The position numbers and the translations under genes are program-made. DNA of 64,000 bases from JAHFTW01 sp038046785 (GTDB lineage: Archaea; Thermoplasmatota; E2; JACPAO01; JAHFTW01): NCBI GenBank assembly GCA_038046785.1, contig JBBSVM010000003.1, forward strand, positions 186,001 to 250,000, given 5' to 3'. Below, in pieces: positions 50,033-59,857 of the stretch (its first letter is position 1; each line of letters begins with the position of its first letter). Under the pieces are notes generated by a model. The model was given only the letters and a program-made list of their open reading frames with translations, was not told the origin of the DNA and ran no database searches.

Positions 50033-50784
50033 CGATTGAACGGTTCGTCGCCGCCATCCAGACCAAGGACGCGGCGGGCGTGCGCGCCAGCCTGGCCTCC
50101 ACGTTCACGGGACGTGCCAACGGGCGCCCCCTCGACCTTGACGGCCAAGTGGCCATCCTGGACTCTTTCTTCGCCGGCTTTTCCGACGGCGCCTTCAAAC
50201 TCGAAGCGACCGGCGGCTCCGGCCGGCACGTCATCACCTGGACGTTTGCCGGAACGCACGACGGTATCTATCTCGGCATCCCAGCGACCGGGAAACCGTT
50301 CGCGCTGAGCGGCTACATCGTTGCGCACTCCAGCCCGGCCGGCATCCTCTTCTTGGAATGGAAATGGGACACGAAGAAATTCATGCAGACGGTCATGGAC
50401 CCCGAGATGGCCTTCGCGGCGCCTCGGCCCGACCCGGTGCGAAACTGGGGCGATGGCCGCCCCCAAAACCGACGCGGCCGCAGCGACGGGCGCAAAGGAG
50501 GAGACCGCAAACCCCGGAATGGCAAGCCCCGCGAGCCGCGCCAGCCGCGCGAACCCGGTGCCGCCGACCCGAACGCGCCCAACCCGTCTGGTAAGGCGGG
50601 CCAGGCTGCTCCCGCCGGAGCATCCGACGCTCCGCAGCAGCCGCGCCAACCCCGTGAACGGCGCCAACGCAAGCCGCGCGACGCCGCCGCGACCGACGGT
50701 GCGCCGGCCAACACGCCGCCCGCGGAGAGTGCCGCGTCGGATTCACCTCCTGCACCAGTGCCCGACAAGCCCGCCGAGACCTGA
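50029..50784 (+). CDS. NTF2-like (SnoaL/ester-cyclase-like) protein with disordered basic tail
   Basis: 251 residues. The first about 130 form an NTF2-like alpha+beta domain (MTIERFVAAIQTKDAAGVRA, DLDGQVAILDSFFAGFSDG, ITWTFAGTHDGIYLGIPATGK). The remaining 120 are Arg/Pro/Ala-rich and low complexity (RRGRSDGRKGGDRKPRNGKP, then REPRQPREPG and similar). The tail may bind nucleic acid. The catalytic or ligand-binding role is not evident. It is probably translationally coupled to the small basic protein upstream. Confidence 0.68.
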   Translation: MTIERFVAAIQTKDAAGVRASLASTFTGRANGRPLDLDGQVAILDSFFAGFSDGAFKLEATGGSGRHVITWTFAGTHDGIYLGIPATGKPFALSGYIVAHSSPAGILFLEWKWDTKKFMQTVMDPEMAFAAPRPDPVRNWGDGRPQNRRGRSDGRKGGDRKPRNGKPREPRQPREPGAADPNAPNPSGKAGQAAPAGASDAPQQPRQPRERRQRKPRDAAATDGAPANTPPAESAASDSPPAPVPDKPAET

Positions 50785-50789
50785 ATCGC

Positions 50790-51167
50790 TCACGCGGCTT
50801 GAACAAACGCGCGGCGATTCCGGGCAGGCACGGCAAGCAAAAGGAAGACGGCTGCTGCGATGGCGATGCCGGCGGGACCCACCGCGTGGCGAAGAATCAG
50901 GAAATAGCCCAGGATGAAACCGGCCGCCGGGATGGCGACGATGAACCGGCGGCCCTGCCAGAGCCAGTGCGTTGTTCCCGCCAATACCGCTCCCGCGAGG
51001 AGCAGCGTCGAGCCAACGGCGAACATGAGCGCGAAACGGTTGTCGAGGCCGCCGCGTTCGGTGATGGCCGTGTTGGCGGACGCGATTGTGTGGACGAGGC
51101 CAGCTCCGGCGACGGTGACCCCCCACGCCAGGGCGGCGATGGCGCAGACGCGGTTCCAGGTCACCAC
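50790..51167 (-). CDS. Four-helix membrane protein
   Basis: From a GTG at 51167, 125 residues with four hydrophobic segments (RVCAIAALAWGVTVAGAG, FALMFAVGSTLLLAGAVLAG, FIVAIPAAGFILGYFLIL, GIAIAAAVFLLLAVPA). The frame extends upstream to 51299, but those residues look non-coding and overlap the start of msrA. No family recognised. It is convergent with the NTF2-like gene. Confidence 0.6.
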   Translation of the reverse strand: MVTWNRVCAIAALAWGVTVAGAGLVHTIASANTAITERGGLDNRFALMFAVGSTLLLAGAVLAGTTHWLWQGRRFIVAIPAAGFILGYFLILRHAVGPAGIAIAAAVFLLLAVPARNRRAFVQAA

Positions 51168-51249
51168 AATCTGCAAGGTCAACGCGGTCGCTTCAGGCTG
51201 CCGATGCCCGGAAGCGCACGTTGATGCGCAACGAGCCGTTCGACGATGC

Positions 51250-51795
51250 ATGGCGAAGACGGAGTTGGCGACGCTCGGCGGCGGCTGCTTCTGGTGCATC
51301 GAGGCGCCGATGCGGGAGCTGCAGGGTGTCCATTCTGCCGTGAGCGGCTATGCGGGCGGTGTTGGAGCCAACCCGAGCTACGAGGCCATCTGCACGGGGC
51401 GAACCGGCCACGCCGAAGTGGTCCAGGTCACCTTCGACCCTGCCCTTCTCGACTATCGAACCATCTTGGAGGCGTTCTTCACGCTGCACGACCCGACCAC
51501 GCTCAACCGGCAAGGAGCCGACCAGGGCACGCAGTACCGCAGCGTCATCTTCACCCACTCCGCCGAGCAGGAGGCGACGGCCAAAGCTCTCATCGCGGAG
51601 TTGACCAAGGAGAAGGTGTGGGACCGCCCCATCGTGACCGAGGTCGCCCCCGCGCCGACGTTCTATCCTGCCGAAGCATATCACCAAGACTACTACGCCA
51701 ACAACCCGCTGCAAGGCTATTGCCTCGCGATCGTGCGGCCGAAACTGCAGAAGTTCCGCAAGGCGTGGCAGGCGAAACTGAAACCGGCGACGTAG
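51250..51795 (+). CDS. msrA: Peptide methionine sulfoxide reductase MsrA
   Basis: 181 residues from the ATG at 51250. It reduces methionine-S-sulfoxide. The active-site motif GGGCFWC has the nucleophile Cys13, with YAGGVGANPSYEAICTGRTGHAEVV and GADQGTQYRSVIFTHS following, and the C-terminal AEAYHQDYYANNP. It is an oxidative-stress repair enzyme, consistent with an aerobic lifestyle. Confidence 0.95.
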   Translation: MAKTELATLGGGCFWCIEAPMRELQGVHSAVSGYAGGVGANPSYEAICTGRTGHAEVVQVTFDPALLDYRTILEAFFTLHDPTTLNRQGADQGTQYRSVIFTHSAEQEATAKALIAELTKEKVWDRPIVTEVAPAPTFYPAEAYHQDYYANNPLQGYCLAIVRPKLQKFRKAWQAKLKPAT

Positions 51796-51857
51796 CGGCG
51801 CCGGCCGCAACTGTAGCAGAGAAAACTTCATGGTGCCACCAGGATCTGCTGGGCTGA

Positions 51858-52835
51858 ATGCGGCCCACGGTGCCTGCCCTTCTCATCCTTCTTGCCGGCT
51901 GTCTCCAATCGCCGCAGGGCGAGCCCGGGCTGACGACGCAGGACCCTCTTTCCCTCCCCACTGTTGTCTCGGTGGACGCCCGCAACTTGACCTGGTCCGC
52001 CGCTCTCGAGGGCGACGTTGCCCTGCGCATCAACGTGGTGGGAGACACAACTTGCGATGCCTTCGCGGCTGCCACCGGTTCGATCCCGCGCCTCCAGCCG
52101 CCCTTCGTGGTGGGGTGGGATACGCCGAACGGCAACCGTTTCACGCTTGGCTCTGGGCAACGGACAGGCGAAGTCTCGGTGTCCGCGGAGGTGGCGGGAA
52201 TCGGAGAAGATGCGGGTGTCGGCTATCCGTTCCAGTGGGCCGACCGTATCGGGGTGAACCTTGCCGTCGCGGGGTCTGCTAACTTCACGGTCGGCGCCGC
52301 CGGCCTGCATCTGCCGCCTGATGGCCCGCCGTTCTGGGCCGACGAAACGCTCGCCAATGCCACAATCGCTGTCCGCCTCGCCTGCGACGACCCCGTCGCG
52401 TGGTCGTTCTCCGGCAGCCGCGAAGCCGTCCTGTTCGGAGAAGGCTCGATGGGCCTCGTGCGCGCGCATACCGGACTTCTCGACCCCGCAGGGGCGAGCG
52501 TGGCGGGGCGTGTCGACGTGGACCTTGTGTCTCCTGAGGGTTGGCTGCTGCTTGATGCCGGCGGCGACCTGCTGCTCAACCGCGTCGGCATCGGCGTGGC
52601 GACCATCACGACCCCGGCCGCATCCGACACCTGGGTCTTGCGCCCGCACCAGCTTCTTGTCGAGGACGCAGCGGGTATCTTGACGGAGTCGGACACCTTC
52701 CGCTCGTATCGAGCGAGCAGCGGACGGTACACAGTGGAGTTGACCTATGCTTCCGCGGAGCTGATGGCAGGATTCCAAGGAGCGGCCCTTGGCTTCGGCC
52801 CCCTTACATCACCGGATGATTTGCTGGCGGATTAG
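51858..52835 (+). CDS. Lipoprotein of unknown function
   Basis: 325 residues with the lipobox MRPTVPALLILLAGC. The mature part is beta-rich and low in cysteine, with no domain I recognise. FDPs and sequons are scattered. Its stop overlaps the stop of the convergent alaS gene by four bases. It follows msrA by 62 bases on the same strand. Confidence 0.66.
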   Translation: MRPTVPALLILLAGCLQSPQGEPGLTTQDPLSLPTVVSVDARNLTWSAALEGDVALRINVVGDTTCDAFAAATGSIPRLQPPFVVGWDTPNGNRFTLGSGQRTGEVSVSAEVAGIGEDAGVGYPFQWADRIGVNLAVAGSANFTVGAAGLHLPPDGPPFWADETLANATIAVRLACDDPVAWSFSGSREAVLFGEGSMGLVRAHTGLLDPAGASVAGRVDVDLVSPEGWLLLDAGGDLLLNRVGIGVATITTPAASDTWVLRPHQLLVEDAAGILTESDTFRSYRASSGRYTVELTYASAELMAGFQGAALGFGPLTSPDDLLAD

Positions 52836-55642
52836 AGCAGCGTCGCAACCTTCGCCTTCGCCGCAGCGAGGCACTCCGGCACCTTCGCGGCATCCGTGCC
52901 TCCTCCTTGGGCGAAGTCGGGGCGGCCTCCGCCCTTTCCGCCCACCATCGGGATGAGCTCGCGAAGCAGCGCCCCCATGTCGACGGCGACGTCGGCGGAG
53001 CGCGCGAAGACGAGACGGACCCCGCCATCGGTCGAGGCGAGCAGTGCGACCGTCTTGCCGGGCGCAACCATCTCTTGCGCCGATTTTTGGAGGACGGCTG
53101 ATGGGATGGTGGCGACGATGAGCTTGACGCCGTTCACGACCTGCGCATTGCTGGCCGCTTCCTTTCCTTCCAGTTCCGCGAGCCGAGCGTTGAGGGTCTC
53201 GAGCTGCTTGCGCTGCTCTTTCCATTCTCCGAAGAAACGCTTGGCGGAATTGGCGACCTCGCCGGGCGCGACCTGAAACTCCTCGGCCGCTTGGCGCAGC
53301 AGGGCGTCGGTGGCCTGCCAGCGCTGGACGGCGTAGGGGCCGGCGCTGTACTCGAAGCGTTCGACGCCATCCTGAACGCGCTCGGTGCGCCAGAGCTTGA
53401 CCGGGCCGACGTCGGAGGTGGTGTGGCAGTGCGTTCCACCGCAGTATTCGACATCGAACCAATCCTTCGCTTCGACGCCGTCCACTTGCTTGCCGTGAAT
53501 CATGACGACACGCACGTCGCGGCCCTTCGGGACGCCGCCCTGCAGAAGTTGCAGGCCGTAGGTCGCCTCCGCCTGCTCGCGCTTGAGCCAGGTGCGGCTC
53601 ACCTTGCGACCATCTTGGACAATCTCGTTGGCGAGCAGTTCGATGCGGGCGAGCTCCTCCGCGCTGGGGCGGCGCCAATGGGTCATGTCGACGCGGGCAC
53701 AGTCGTTGGACTTCTGCGTCCCCGCCTGCCAGGAGTGAGCACCGAGAACGCGGCGCACGGCCTGGTTCATGATGTGGGTCGCGGTGTGACTGCGGGTGTG
53801 CTCCATGCGCAGTTTCCAATCCACTTCGCCGTGCACGGAGACGTTGACCGGGATGGGCTCCGAGACGTGGTGCAGGACATGCTTGCCATCCTTCGTGGTG
53901 TCAAGCACTTGAACCGTGCGTCCATCGAGCGTCTTGAGAACGCCGCGATCGCCGGGCTGACCGCCGGTCTCGGCGAAAAAGCAGCTCTTGTCGAGAACGA
54001 CAGCCGGTTTGCCGTCGACGGGGCCCGACCAGAGCACTTTGCCGGTGAAGCTGCGCTTGTCCTGCTCCTTGTAGTAGAGCAAATCCGTCTCGGGGAGGGC
54101 GAGGCCGAGCGTCTTCTCCTTGGCCTTGGCGGCCTTGCTGTGGCGCGCCGCGAGCTGCATGTCGAAATCGTCCGGGATGGCGATGGCGATGCCGAGCCGG
54201 GCTGCCGCCTCCGCGACCGTGTTGGGCGCGAGGCCGTGCGTGTCGTAGAGTTCCACAAGGTCGTCGCTGCTGAGTTCCTTCTTTTTCTGCAGGGTGCGCT
54301 CGACGAGCCGCAGCCCTTTGTCGCGCGAGTCGTGGTAGCGCTCCGTCTCGAGGGCGAAGATCTCCTTGGCGCGCGGGATGGCCGCTTTGAATTCCGGGAA
54401 CTGCGGAACGAGCTTGTCGAGGTTCCAGGCAACCAGTTCGCCAAGAGGGGCGGAAACGCCGAGGACTTCCATGTAGCGGAGCGCGCGGCGCGTGACGAGC
54501 CGCATGAGGTAGCCCGCTTTGACGTTGGAGGGGACGATGCCGTCGCCCACCATGAACGAGAGGCAGCGCATGTGGTCGCACAGGCCGTACAGCGACTCGA
54601 CCGGGCCCATGATGTCGTTGAGTTCGGCGACGTTGGTTTCGATGCCATGCTTGGCGAGTCGCTTCACGACCTCCCAGCGCAGGCCGTCGAGCTTCTGGCC
54701 GATGTCGAGGTTGAGGATGCCCTGGACGCGGGCGTGCTCGGTGATGATGCGCTTTGCTTTCTCGTCGTCGCGCACCTTGGTGGCGGCGAGGCTCTTGATG
54801 TGCGCGATGGCCTCCGGGAAGACGGTGTCGTACGCCGTCGGAGTCCCGGTGGAGGCCCAGGCGAGGCGCTCGAGGCCCCAACCGGTGTCGATGATGCGCA
54901 GGTCCATCATGCGGTAGGTTTCGCCCTTGATGGTGTAGGTGGCCTCGCCCGGCTTCGCGTCGGCCGGCTCGATCTGCTCGAGGCACATGAACACCAACGT
55001 GGCCACCTCGAGACCGCCCGCGAACACTTCGACGCAGGGGCCGGCATTGCCGCCGCCGTTCCAGGTGCCTTCCTTGAAGGTGATGCGCTGCTTGTCGAGA
55101 CCGAGCGTCTTGGTGAGGAACTCGACGCCGTAGGCGACGCATTCCTCGGTCCAGTACTTCTCGCCCCACGCCTTGCTGTTGAAGGCGTGGTGGCCCATCA
55201 TCTCGAACGTGCTGAAATGGCGGCCCGAGCGGCCGATGTTGGCGAGGTCGTTGAGGCGGATGCAGGGCTGGCTCACGACGAGCGGATTGCCGGGCGGCGG
55301 CACCTCGCCCGACGTCGTGTGCGGCTGGTAGTTCGCAATGCTTGCGATGTTGAGGTAGATGTCGTCACGCCAGCGCGCCACGACCGGTTGGCGGGGGACA
55401 ATCTTGTGCCCCTTGGCCTCGAAGAATTTCAGGAACGCCTTGCGCATCTCCGGCACCGACAGCGGCTTCGTGGTGAGCGGGTGGCCGAGGAAGTCATACT
55501 CGACGCAGTTGGAGTCGCCACACAGCGTGCGCTCGGCGTCGGTGGTCCAGAACGGGTCCTTGCAAGTCGGGCAAATCTTGCGCGTGTAGCCGTTGGCGTG
55601 GAAGTACTTCAGGTCCAGCATTTTGGCAAGAACCGGGTCCAT
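52832..55642 (-). CDS. alaS: Alanyl-tRNA synthetase (archaeal type)
   Basis: 936 residues from the ATG at 55642; the upstream continuation to 56029 is non-coding. The archaeal N-terminal extension with a zinc site (CPTCKDPFWTTDAERTLCGD) precedes the class II core (RQPVVARWRDDIYL, FSTFEMMGHHAFN, GGGNAGPCVEVF, DTGWGLERLAWAS). The editing domain carries HTRSHTATHIMNQ and CGGTHCHTTSDVG, which bind zinc and clear mischarged Ser/Gly. The C-Ala domain ends the protein. Confidence 0.96.
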   Translation of the reverse strand: MDPVLAKMLDLKYFHANGYTRKICPTCKDPFWTTDAERTLCGDSNCVEYDFLGHPLTTKPLSVPEMRKAFLKFFEAKGHKIVPRQPVVARWRDDIYLNIASIANYQPHTTSGEVPPPGNPLVVSQPCIRLNDLANIGRSGRHFSTFEMMGHHAFNSKAWGEKYWTEECVAYGVEFLTKTLGLDKQRITFKEGTWNGGGNAGPCVEVFAGGLEVATLVFMCLEQIEPADAKPGEATYTIKGETYRMMDLRIIDTGWGLERLAWASTGTPTAYDTVFPEAIAHIKSLAATKVRDDEKAKRIITEHARVQGILNLDIGQKLDGLRWEVVKRLAKHGIETNVAELNDIMGPVESLYGLCDHMRCLSFMVGDGIVPSNVKAGYLMRLVTRRALRYMEVLGVSAPLGELVAWNLDKLVPQFPEFKAAIPRAKEIFALETERYHDSRDKGLRLVERTLQKKKELSSDDLVELYDTHGLAPNTVAEAAARLGIAIAIPDDFDMQLAARHSKAAKAKEKTLGLALPETDLLYYKEQDKRSFTGKVLWSGPVDGKPAVVLDKSCFFAETGGQPGDRGVLKTLDGRTVQVLDTTKDGKHVLHHVSEPIPVNVSVHGEVDWKLRMEHTRSHTATHIMNQAVRRVLGAHSWQAGTQKSNDCARVDMTHWRRPSAEELARIELLANEIVQDGRKVSRTWLKREQAEATYGLQLLQGGVPKGRDVRVVMIHGKQVDGVEAKDWFDVEYCGGTHCHTTSDVGPVKLWRTERVQDGVERFEYSAGPYAVQRWQATDALLRQAAEEFQVAPGEVANSAKRFFGEWKEQRKQLETLNARLAELEGKEAASNAQVVNGVKLIVATIPSAVLQKSAQEMVAPGKTVALLASTDGGVRLVFARSADVAVDMGALLRELIPMVGGKGGGRPDFAQGGGTDAAKVPECLAAAKAKVATLL

Positions 55643-55683
55643 GGCGCGTTGCCCACCTGTCGCGGCCTGATAAGCGGTCGGGG

Positions 55684-55992
55684 TCAGTTGAAGGTCCGGA
55701 TGGCCTGGATGAGGAGCACCAAGAAGGCCACGAACAGGAACGCGAGGAGCCCATTGACGGTCACGGCAAGCCGTGCCGGCCCGGGCCGCTCTTTCCGGCG
55801 CAGCGCCACGACGGCAAGGAGCACGCCCACAATGGCCGCAAGAGGAGCCCCCAGCAAGGCCGCGCCGCCCAACCGGTCGGCGAGGGGCGCCGGCGTGCGG
55901 AGCAGAACAATCGCCGCGGCAAACAGAACCGGGGAGACGACAGCGAGGATGGCGGCCCGTTTTGTCCACGGTCCAAGCGGCTGCACGCACAC
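55684..55992 (-). CDS. Small membrane protein with three helices
   Basis: 102 residues starting MCVQPLGPWTKRAAILAV. Three transmembrane segments (about 12-30, 42-62 and 78-98), with an RRKERPGPARL loop between the last two. It resembles DUF4190-like small membrane proteins. It lies 41 bases upstream of alaS on the same strand and may be co-transcribed. Confidence 0.6.
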   Translation of the reverse strand: MCVQPLGPWTKRAAILAVVSPVLFAAAIVLLRTPAPLADRLGGAALLGAPLAAIVGVLLAVVALRRKERPGPARLAVTVNGLLAFLFVAFLVLLIQAIRTFN

Positions 55993-56036
55993 CGCAAGAT
56001 GGGCGGCCGTGAAACCTTGTCGGAGCCAACCTCAGG

Positions 56037-56045
56037 CATTATGTA
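56037..56045 (+). promoter_or_regulatory. TATA box of the secreted hydrolase gene
   Basis: CATTATGTA is centred about 26 bases before the ATG at 56068, implying a leaderless transcript. Confidence 0.5.
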
Positions 56046-56067
56046 GTCCAGCGAATGCTAGTCGCGT

Positions 56068-57687
56068 ATGCGGTGGTTCGCCCTTGCGGCGTCTCTCTTG
56101 CTCGTCCCCTTGGCCGGCTGTTTTGGTGCCTCGCAGTCCACGAGCGAATCGCCCGCCCCTTCTGCGCTCCCAACGTCAACGCCCACTCTGGAGCCCACCC
56201 CGCTTCCTGCCGAACCCGTTTTGCCCCATTTCCCCAATGATGGAGCAAGCGAGCTCATCGAGTTGGAGCTGGAGTCGTTCGACGGCCACCTGATTCCCGT
56301 CACCGTGCACAAGCCGCTCATCGCCAACGCGACCCAGCCGGTTCCGATGCTTCTGCACAGCCACGGCTTCACCGGCAGCCGCACCAAGGCGCAGGATGCC
56401 TTCAAGGACTACGTCGCGGCCGGGTTTGGCGTCGTCAGCTTCGATGAGCGCGGCCATGGCGACGCTCGCGGCAGTTCCGAAGTGCAGTTCATGAGCCCCG
56501 ATTATGAGGTCAAGGATGTCCTGCGCGTCGTGGACGAAATCGCAACGTTCGACTGGATTCTGATGGAGTCTCCAGGTGACCCGGTGCTTGGCGGCATCGG
56601 CGGCTCCTACGGCGGCGCTTTCCAGATGATGGGCGCCATCTTCGATCCGCGTTTCGACGCCATCGTGCCCGAGATCACCTGGAACGACATCGTGGACGCT
56701 TTGGCGCCCAACGGTGCCATCAAATCCGGTTGGGTGGACCTGTTCTACCTGGCGGGCAACACCATCAAGCCGATCACCTTCTCCAACGACTTCCACGCCG
56801 GCTGGACCTGGGCGACCGCAACCAACACATTCCCCGCCGGCCAAGCCCCCGGCGTCCCCGACCTGGAGTCCAGCCTGCACGCTTCCAGCCCAGCCGCCTA
56901 CCCCGAACGGCTCACCATCCCCACGTTGCTGATTCAGGGCATGCCCGACACGCTCTTCCCGCTCAACCAGGCGGTCGCCAACTTGCGCATCCTGGAGGCC
57001 AACAACGTCACGGCGGCACTCGCCACGCACCTGGACGGTCACATTCTTCACACCGCCTCGCAGGCGCCCGGGCAACTGCCCTACGACGTCGGCATCCAGG
57101 GTGTTGCGGGCGGCCACCCGTGCGGGACGGTCAAGCAGCTTGGCATCGCCTGGCACCAGAAACATCTCCTCGGTCTCAACGTCTCGACCGGTCCGCGTGT
57201 TTGCATCTCCCTCGAAGATGAGACGGCGGTGACCGGCGAAACGTTCCCACTCGAGACAACGGTGGTGGAGAGCTTCGATGTGGGCGGACCGCTTGCCATC
57301 GCGCAGGCCCCCGCAGGGGCGAGCCTGTCCGTCGACCTGTTCACGGCTGAGGCAGACACCGTCGTCGCCGGCATCCCGCACTTGAAGGGGATGTTGACCG
57401 CGGCGGGCGCCGACGCCATCGTCTACTTCAGCCTGCAAGTGCCCAGCCGCAACGACCCGTTCGAATCCATCGTGGATGACCAGGTCTTCCCCATCCGCGT
57501 TGCCGGCCCGGTGACCGACTACGCGTTCGAATTGGACTTGGGCGGGGTCGGTGTTCGCCTCAAAGCAGGCGAGACTCTGACGCTTGTTGCGAGCACGGTG
57601 ACGCCGATGTTCTTCGGCAACGCCGAACGGCTTCCTGGCGCCGTCCTCCTCGACGAACTCGTCCTCGAGTTGCCAATCGTCAAGTAG
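56068..57687 (+). CDS. Lipoprotein alpha/beta hydrolase (S9/S15-like peptidase or esterase)
   Basis: 539 residues. A lipobox (MRWFALAASLLLVPLAGC) and Ser/Thr/Pro linker precede an alpha/beta-hydrolase fold. HSHGFTGSRTKA is an oxyanion-hole-like HG motif, GFGVVSFDERGHGDARGSS follows, and the nucleophile elbow is GGIGGSYGGAFQMM. TLLIQGMPDTLFPLNQAV contains the likely acid and HLDGHILH the histidine. A C-terminal beta-domain follows, similar in layout to the S15-family lipoprotein at 41311. Its substrate is probably peptide or ester; not determinable. Confidence 0.82.
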   Translation: MRWFALAASLLLVPLAGCFGASQSTSESPAPSALPTSTPTLEPTPLPAEPVLPHFPNDGASELIELELESFDGHLIPVTVHKPLIANATQPVPMLLHSHGFTGSRTKAQDAFKDYVAAGFGVVSFDERGHGDARGSSEVQFMSPDYEVKDVLRVVDEIATFDWILMESPGDPVLGGIGGSYGGAFQMMGAIFDPRFDAIVPEITWNDIVDALAPNGAIKSGWVDLFYLAGNTIKPITFSNDFHAGWTWATATNTFPAGQAPGVPDLESSLHASSPAAYPERLTIPTLLIQGMPDTLFPLNQAVANLRILEANNVTAALATHLDGHILHTASQAPGQLPYDVGIQGVAGGHPCGTVKQLGIAWHQKHLLGLNVSTGPRVCISLEDETAVTGETFPLETTVVESFDVGGPLAIAQAPAGASLSVDLFTAEADTVVAGIPHLKGMLTAAGADAIVYFSLQVPSRNDPFESIVDDQVFPIRVAGPVTDYAFELDLGGVGVRLKAGETLTLVASTVTPMFFGNAERLPGAVLLDELVLELPIVK

Positions 57688-57736
57688 CTTCACCCTGGCC
57701 GCGACCCTTGAAGAGGCGGCCGACGTTCGGCCAACC

Positions 57737-59170
57737 GTGGACCTTCCCGCCTCCTTCGCAGCCCGCGCCGCCCAGGGCGCCGGCTGGGTGCGTGAGCAAG
57801 GCGCCGCCGGCCGCACCGTGACCGTGGTCCACCACATCGACGCCGACGGCGTTACCTCGGGAGCCATCGCGGCGGAGGCGTTGGCGCGCGCCAAGGTGCC
57901 ATGCCGCATGCGACCGGTGAAATCCCTCGACGCGCACCATGTTGCGCAGCTCCAGGACGAAGGTCACGCGGCGCTCTGGTTCTGCGACCTCGGCTCCACC
58001 GCCTACATGCACTTCCCGGCCACGCCCAAACTGGTGTGCGACCACCACCAACTGGTGCGCGACGGCGGCGAGGAGGCGTTCCCGCACGTCAACCCCCTGC
58101 TCGACGGCCTCGACGGCGGCGAGGTGTCGGGCGCTGGCTGCGCTTTCGTGGTCGCGCACGCCCTCGACGCGCGCAGCCTTGACTTGCTGCCGTTGGCACT
58201 GGTGGGCGCCACCGCGGACCGACAGGACCGCCCGCTGCACGGCATCAACCTCCGCTACCTCGAAGCGGCCATCGCGGCGGGACTCGTTGAAGCCAGCATC
58301 GACTTGTCGTTCTTCGGCCCCGAGACGCGCGCCCTCACCAAGTTCCTGAGCCTCGCCAACGAGCCCGCCATCCCTGGTGTTGCCGGCGATGCGACCGGGG
58401 CCGAACGGCTCCTGCGCGACTGCGGCGTCGATGTGGCGGCCTCGCGGAGCTGGAGCACCCTTTCTGAGACCCAGCAACGCGCGGTGCGCTCTGCCCTGGC
58501 CGAGCGTCTCCTCGACGCAGGACTTGCCAGCGAGCTGCCGCGGCTCTGGCGCACCGTCATCCGCATCCGACGCGAACCGCACGGGCCGACGCGGGAGCTG
58601 CAGGAGTTCGGAACGCTGCTAAACAGCACGGCGCGCTACGACCGCCCCGACGTCGGCATCGCGGTGGCGCGCGGCGACCGCGGCGCGATGTTCGAGGAGG
58701 CGCTCGACCTTCTCGACGGCCACCGCAAACACCTGGTTGGCGCACTCGATGCCCTCGCGAAACGGCCCATCCAGGAACTCGCAGGAGTGCAGTGGGTCCA
58801 CCTCGAGGATGCCGTGCGCGACACCGTCGTCGGCATCGTCGCCGGCATGGCGCTCGGCGGCCCTCTCGGACTGCGCCAGGATCTCCCTCTCATCGCGTTC
58901 GCCTGGACACCGGATGGCCGAACGAAGGTCAGTTCGCGCGCCCCGAACGGGCTGAAGGGACGCATCGACCTCAGCGTGGCGCTGCGCGAAGCGGCGGCAA
59001 GCGTTGGGGGTGCTGGCGGTGGCCACCCGGGGGCGGCGGGGGCGACCATCGGGCGTGGAGAAGAGGCACGCTTCCTGGCGGCGCTCGACCCCATCGTGGC
59101 GCGGCAACTCGGCATCGCCATTTCGGCGCCGACGGCCCTTCGCCCCAGCCGGCAAATCCGCCTCCTGTAA
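57737..59170 (+). CDS. DHH/DHHA1 family phosphoesterase (RecJ-like)
   Basis: 477 residues with a GTG start. The DHH domain shows VVHHIDADGVTSGA, LWFCDLGST and VCDHHQLV, the metal-binding acidic and histidine residues. The C-terminal DHHA1 domain ends with GGGHPGAAGATIGRG. Archaeal homologues are RecJ-like exonucleases (GAN-type, associated with the CMG helicase) or oligoribonucleases; I cannot choose between them. It is the gene before the proteasome pair and separated from it by a TATA-containing gap. Confidence 0.88.
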   Translation: MDLPASFAARAAQGAGWVREQGAAGRTVTVVHHIDADGVTSGAIAAEALARAKVPCRMRPVKSLDAHHVAQLQDEGHAALWFCDLGSTAYMHFPATPKLVCDHHQLVRDGGEEAFPHVNPLLDGLDGGEVSGAGCAFVVAHALDARSLDLLPLALVGATADRQDRPLHGINLRYLEAAIAAGLVEASIDLSFFGPETRALTKFLSLANEPAIPGVAGDATGAERLLRDCGVDVAASRSWSTLSETQQRAVRSALAERLLDAGLASELPRLWRTVIRIRREPHGPTRELQEFGTLLNSTARYDRPDVGIAVARGDRGAMFEEALDLLDGHRKHLVGALDALAKRPIQELAGVQWVHLEDAVRDTVVGIVAGMALGGPLGLRQDLPLIAFAWTPDGRTKVSSRAPNGLKGRIDLSVALREAAASVGGAGGGHPGAAGATIGRGEEARFLAALDPIVARQLGIAISAPTALRPSRQIRLL

Positions 59171-59203
59171 AACGGGAAAATGCTTCTTCGCCCCGAACGT
59201 ATC

Positions 59204-59212
59204 GCTTTTTAC
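59204..59212 (+). promoter_or_regulatory. TATA box of the proteasome beta-alpha operon
   Basis: CTTTTTACG is centred about 29 bases before the psmB ATG in an otherwise GC-rich gap, implying a start within a few bases of the ATG. Confidence 0.45.
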
Positions 59213-59236
59213 GAAGTTCTGACCTAAGCGGACGCA

Positions 59237-59857
59237 ATGACGACAACGGTCGGCATCAAGACGCCCGAGGGCATCGTCCTGGCGACGGACCGCCGCGCGA
59301 CGATGGGCTACTACGTCGCGGACAAAGACGTCGTGAAGATTGAGCCTCTCGACGACGACTCCGCCATCACCATCGCCGGCTCGGTCGCGCAGGCCCAGGC
59401 CTACGCCCACCTGCTGCGCCTCAACCTGGAGCTGTTCAAGACGCGGCGCGGCTGGGCGCTCTCGCCGCAGGAGCTCGCCAAACTCGCCTCCTACACCATC
59501 CAACGCTCGGGCGGCGTGTACGGCCAGTTCATCCTCGCTACGCGCGGCTCCGACGGCACGCACCTCTGGGACGTCGGCGGCGACGGCTCGCTCATCAGCA
59601 AGAAGGACTTCACCGTCACCGGCTCCGGCACCGGCCCCGCCGTCGGTGTGCTTGAGTCCGCGGACTGGGCCAAGATCAAGAACCTGAAGGACGCCGTGGA
59701 GCTGGCCAAGCGCGCTGTGCGCGCCTCGACGCAGCGCGATGTCGCATCGGGCAACGGCTACGTCGTCTTCGTGCTCCCCAACTCCGGCCCCTCCAGCCTG
59801 AAGACCTTCACCTTCAGCACCGAAGTCACCGAAGACACGCTCGAGGTGAAATCGTGA
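59237..59857 (+). CDS. psmB: Proteasome beta subunit, without propeptide
   Basis: 206 residues. MTTTVGIKTPEG places Met1 directly before the catalytic Thr1, so no propeptide is present; methionine removal would expose Thr1. Counting from that Thr, Asp17 and Arg19 (ATDRR), Lys33 (DKDVVK) and the later GSG and RDVASGNGY residues are conserved, so it should be proteolytically active. It forms the inner rings of a 20S particle. Its stop overlaps the next gene's GTG by four bases. Confidence 0.9.
   Translation: MTTTVGIKTPEGIVLATDRRATMGYYVADKDVVKIEPLDDDSAITIAGSVAQAQAYAHLLRLNLELFKTRRGWALSPQELAKLASYTIQRSGGVYGQFILATRGSDGTHLWDVGGDGSLISKKDFTVTGSGTGPAVGVLESADWAKIKNLKDAVELAKRAVRASTQRDVASGNGYVVFVLPNSGPSSLKTFTFSTEVTEDTLEVKS

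Noticed and set aside
55643..56029. N-terminal extension of alaS by 129 codons
   Set aside because: The archaeal AlaRS N terminus (MDPVLAKMLDLKYFHANGYT) begins at 55642, and the upstream part overlaps the small membrane protein gene in another frame.
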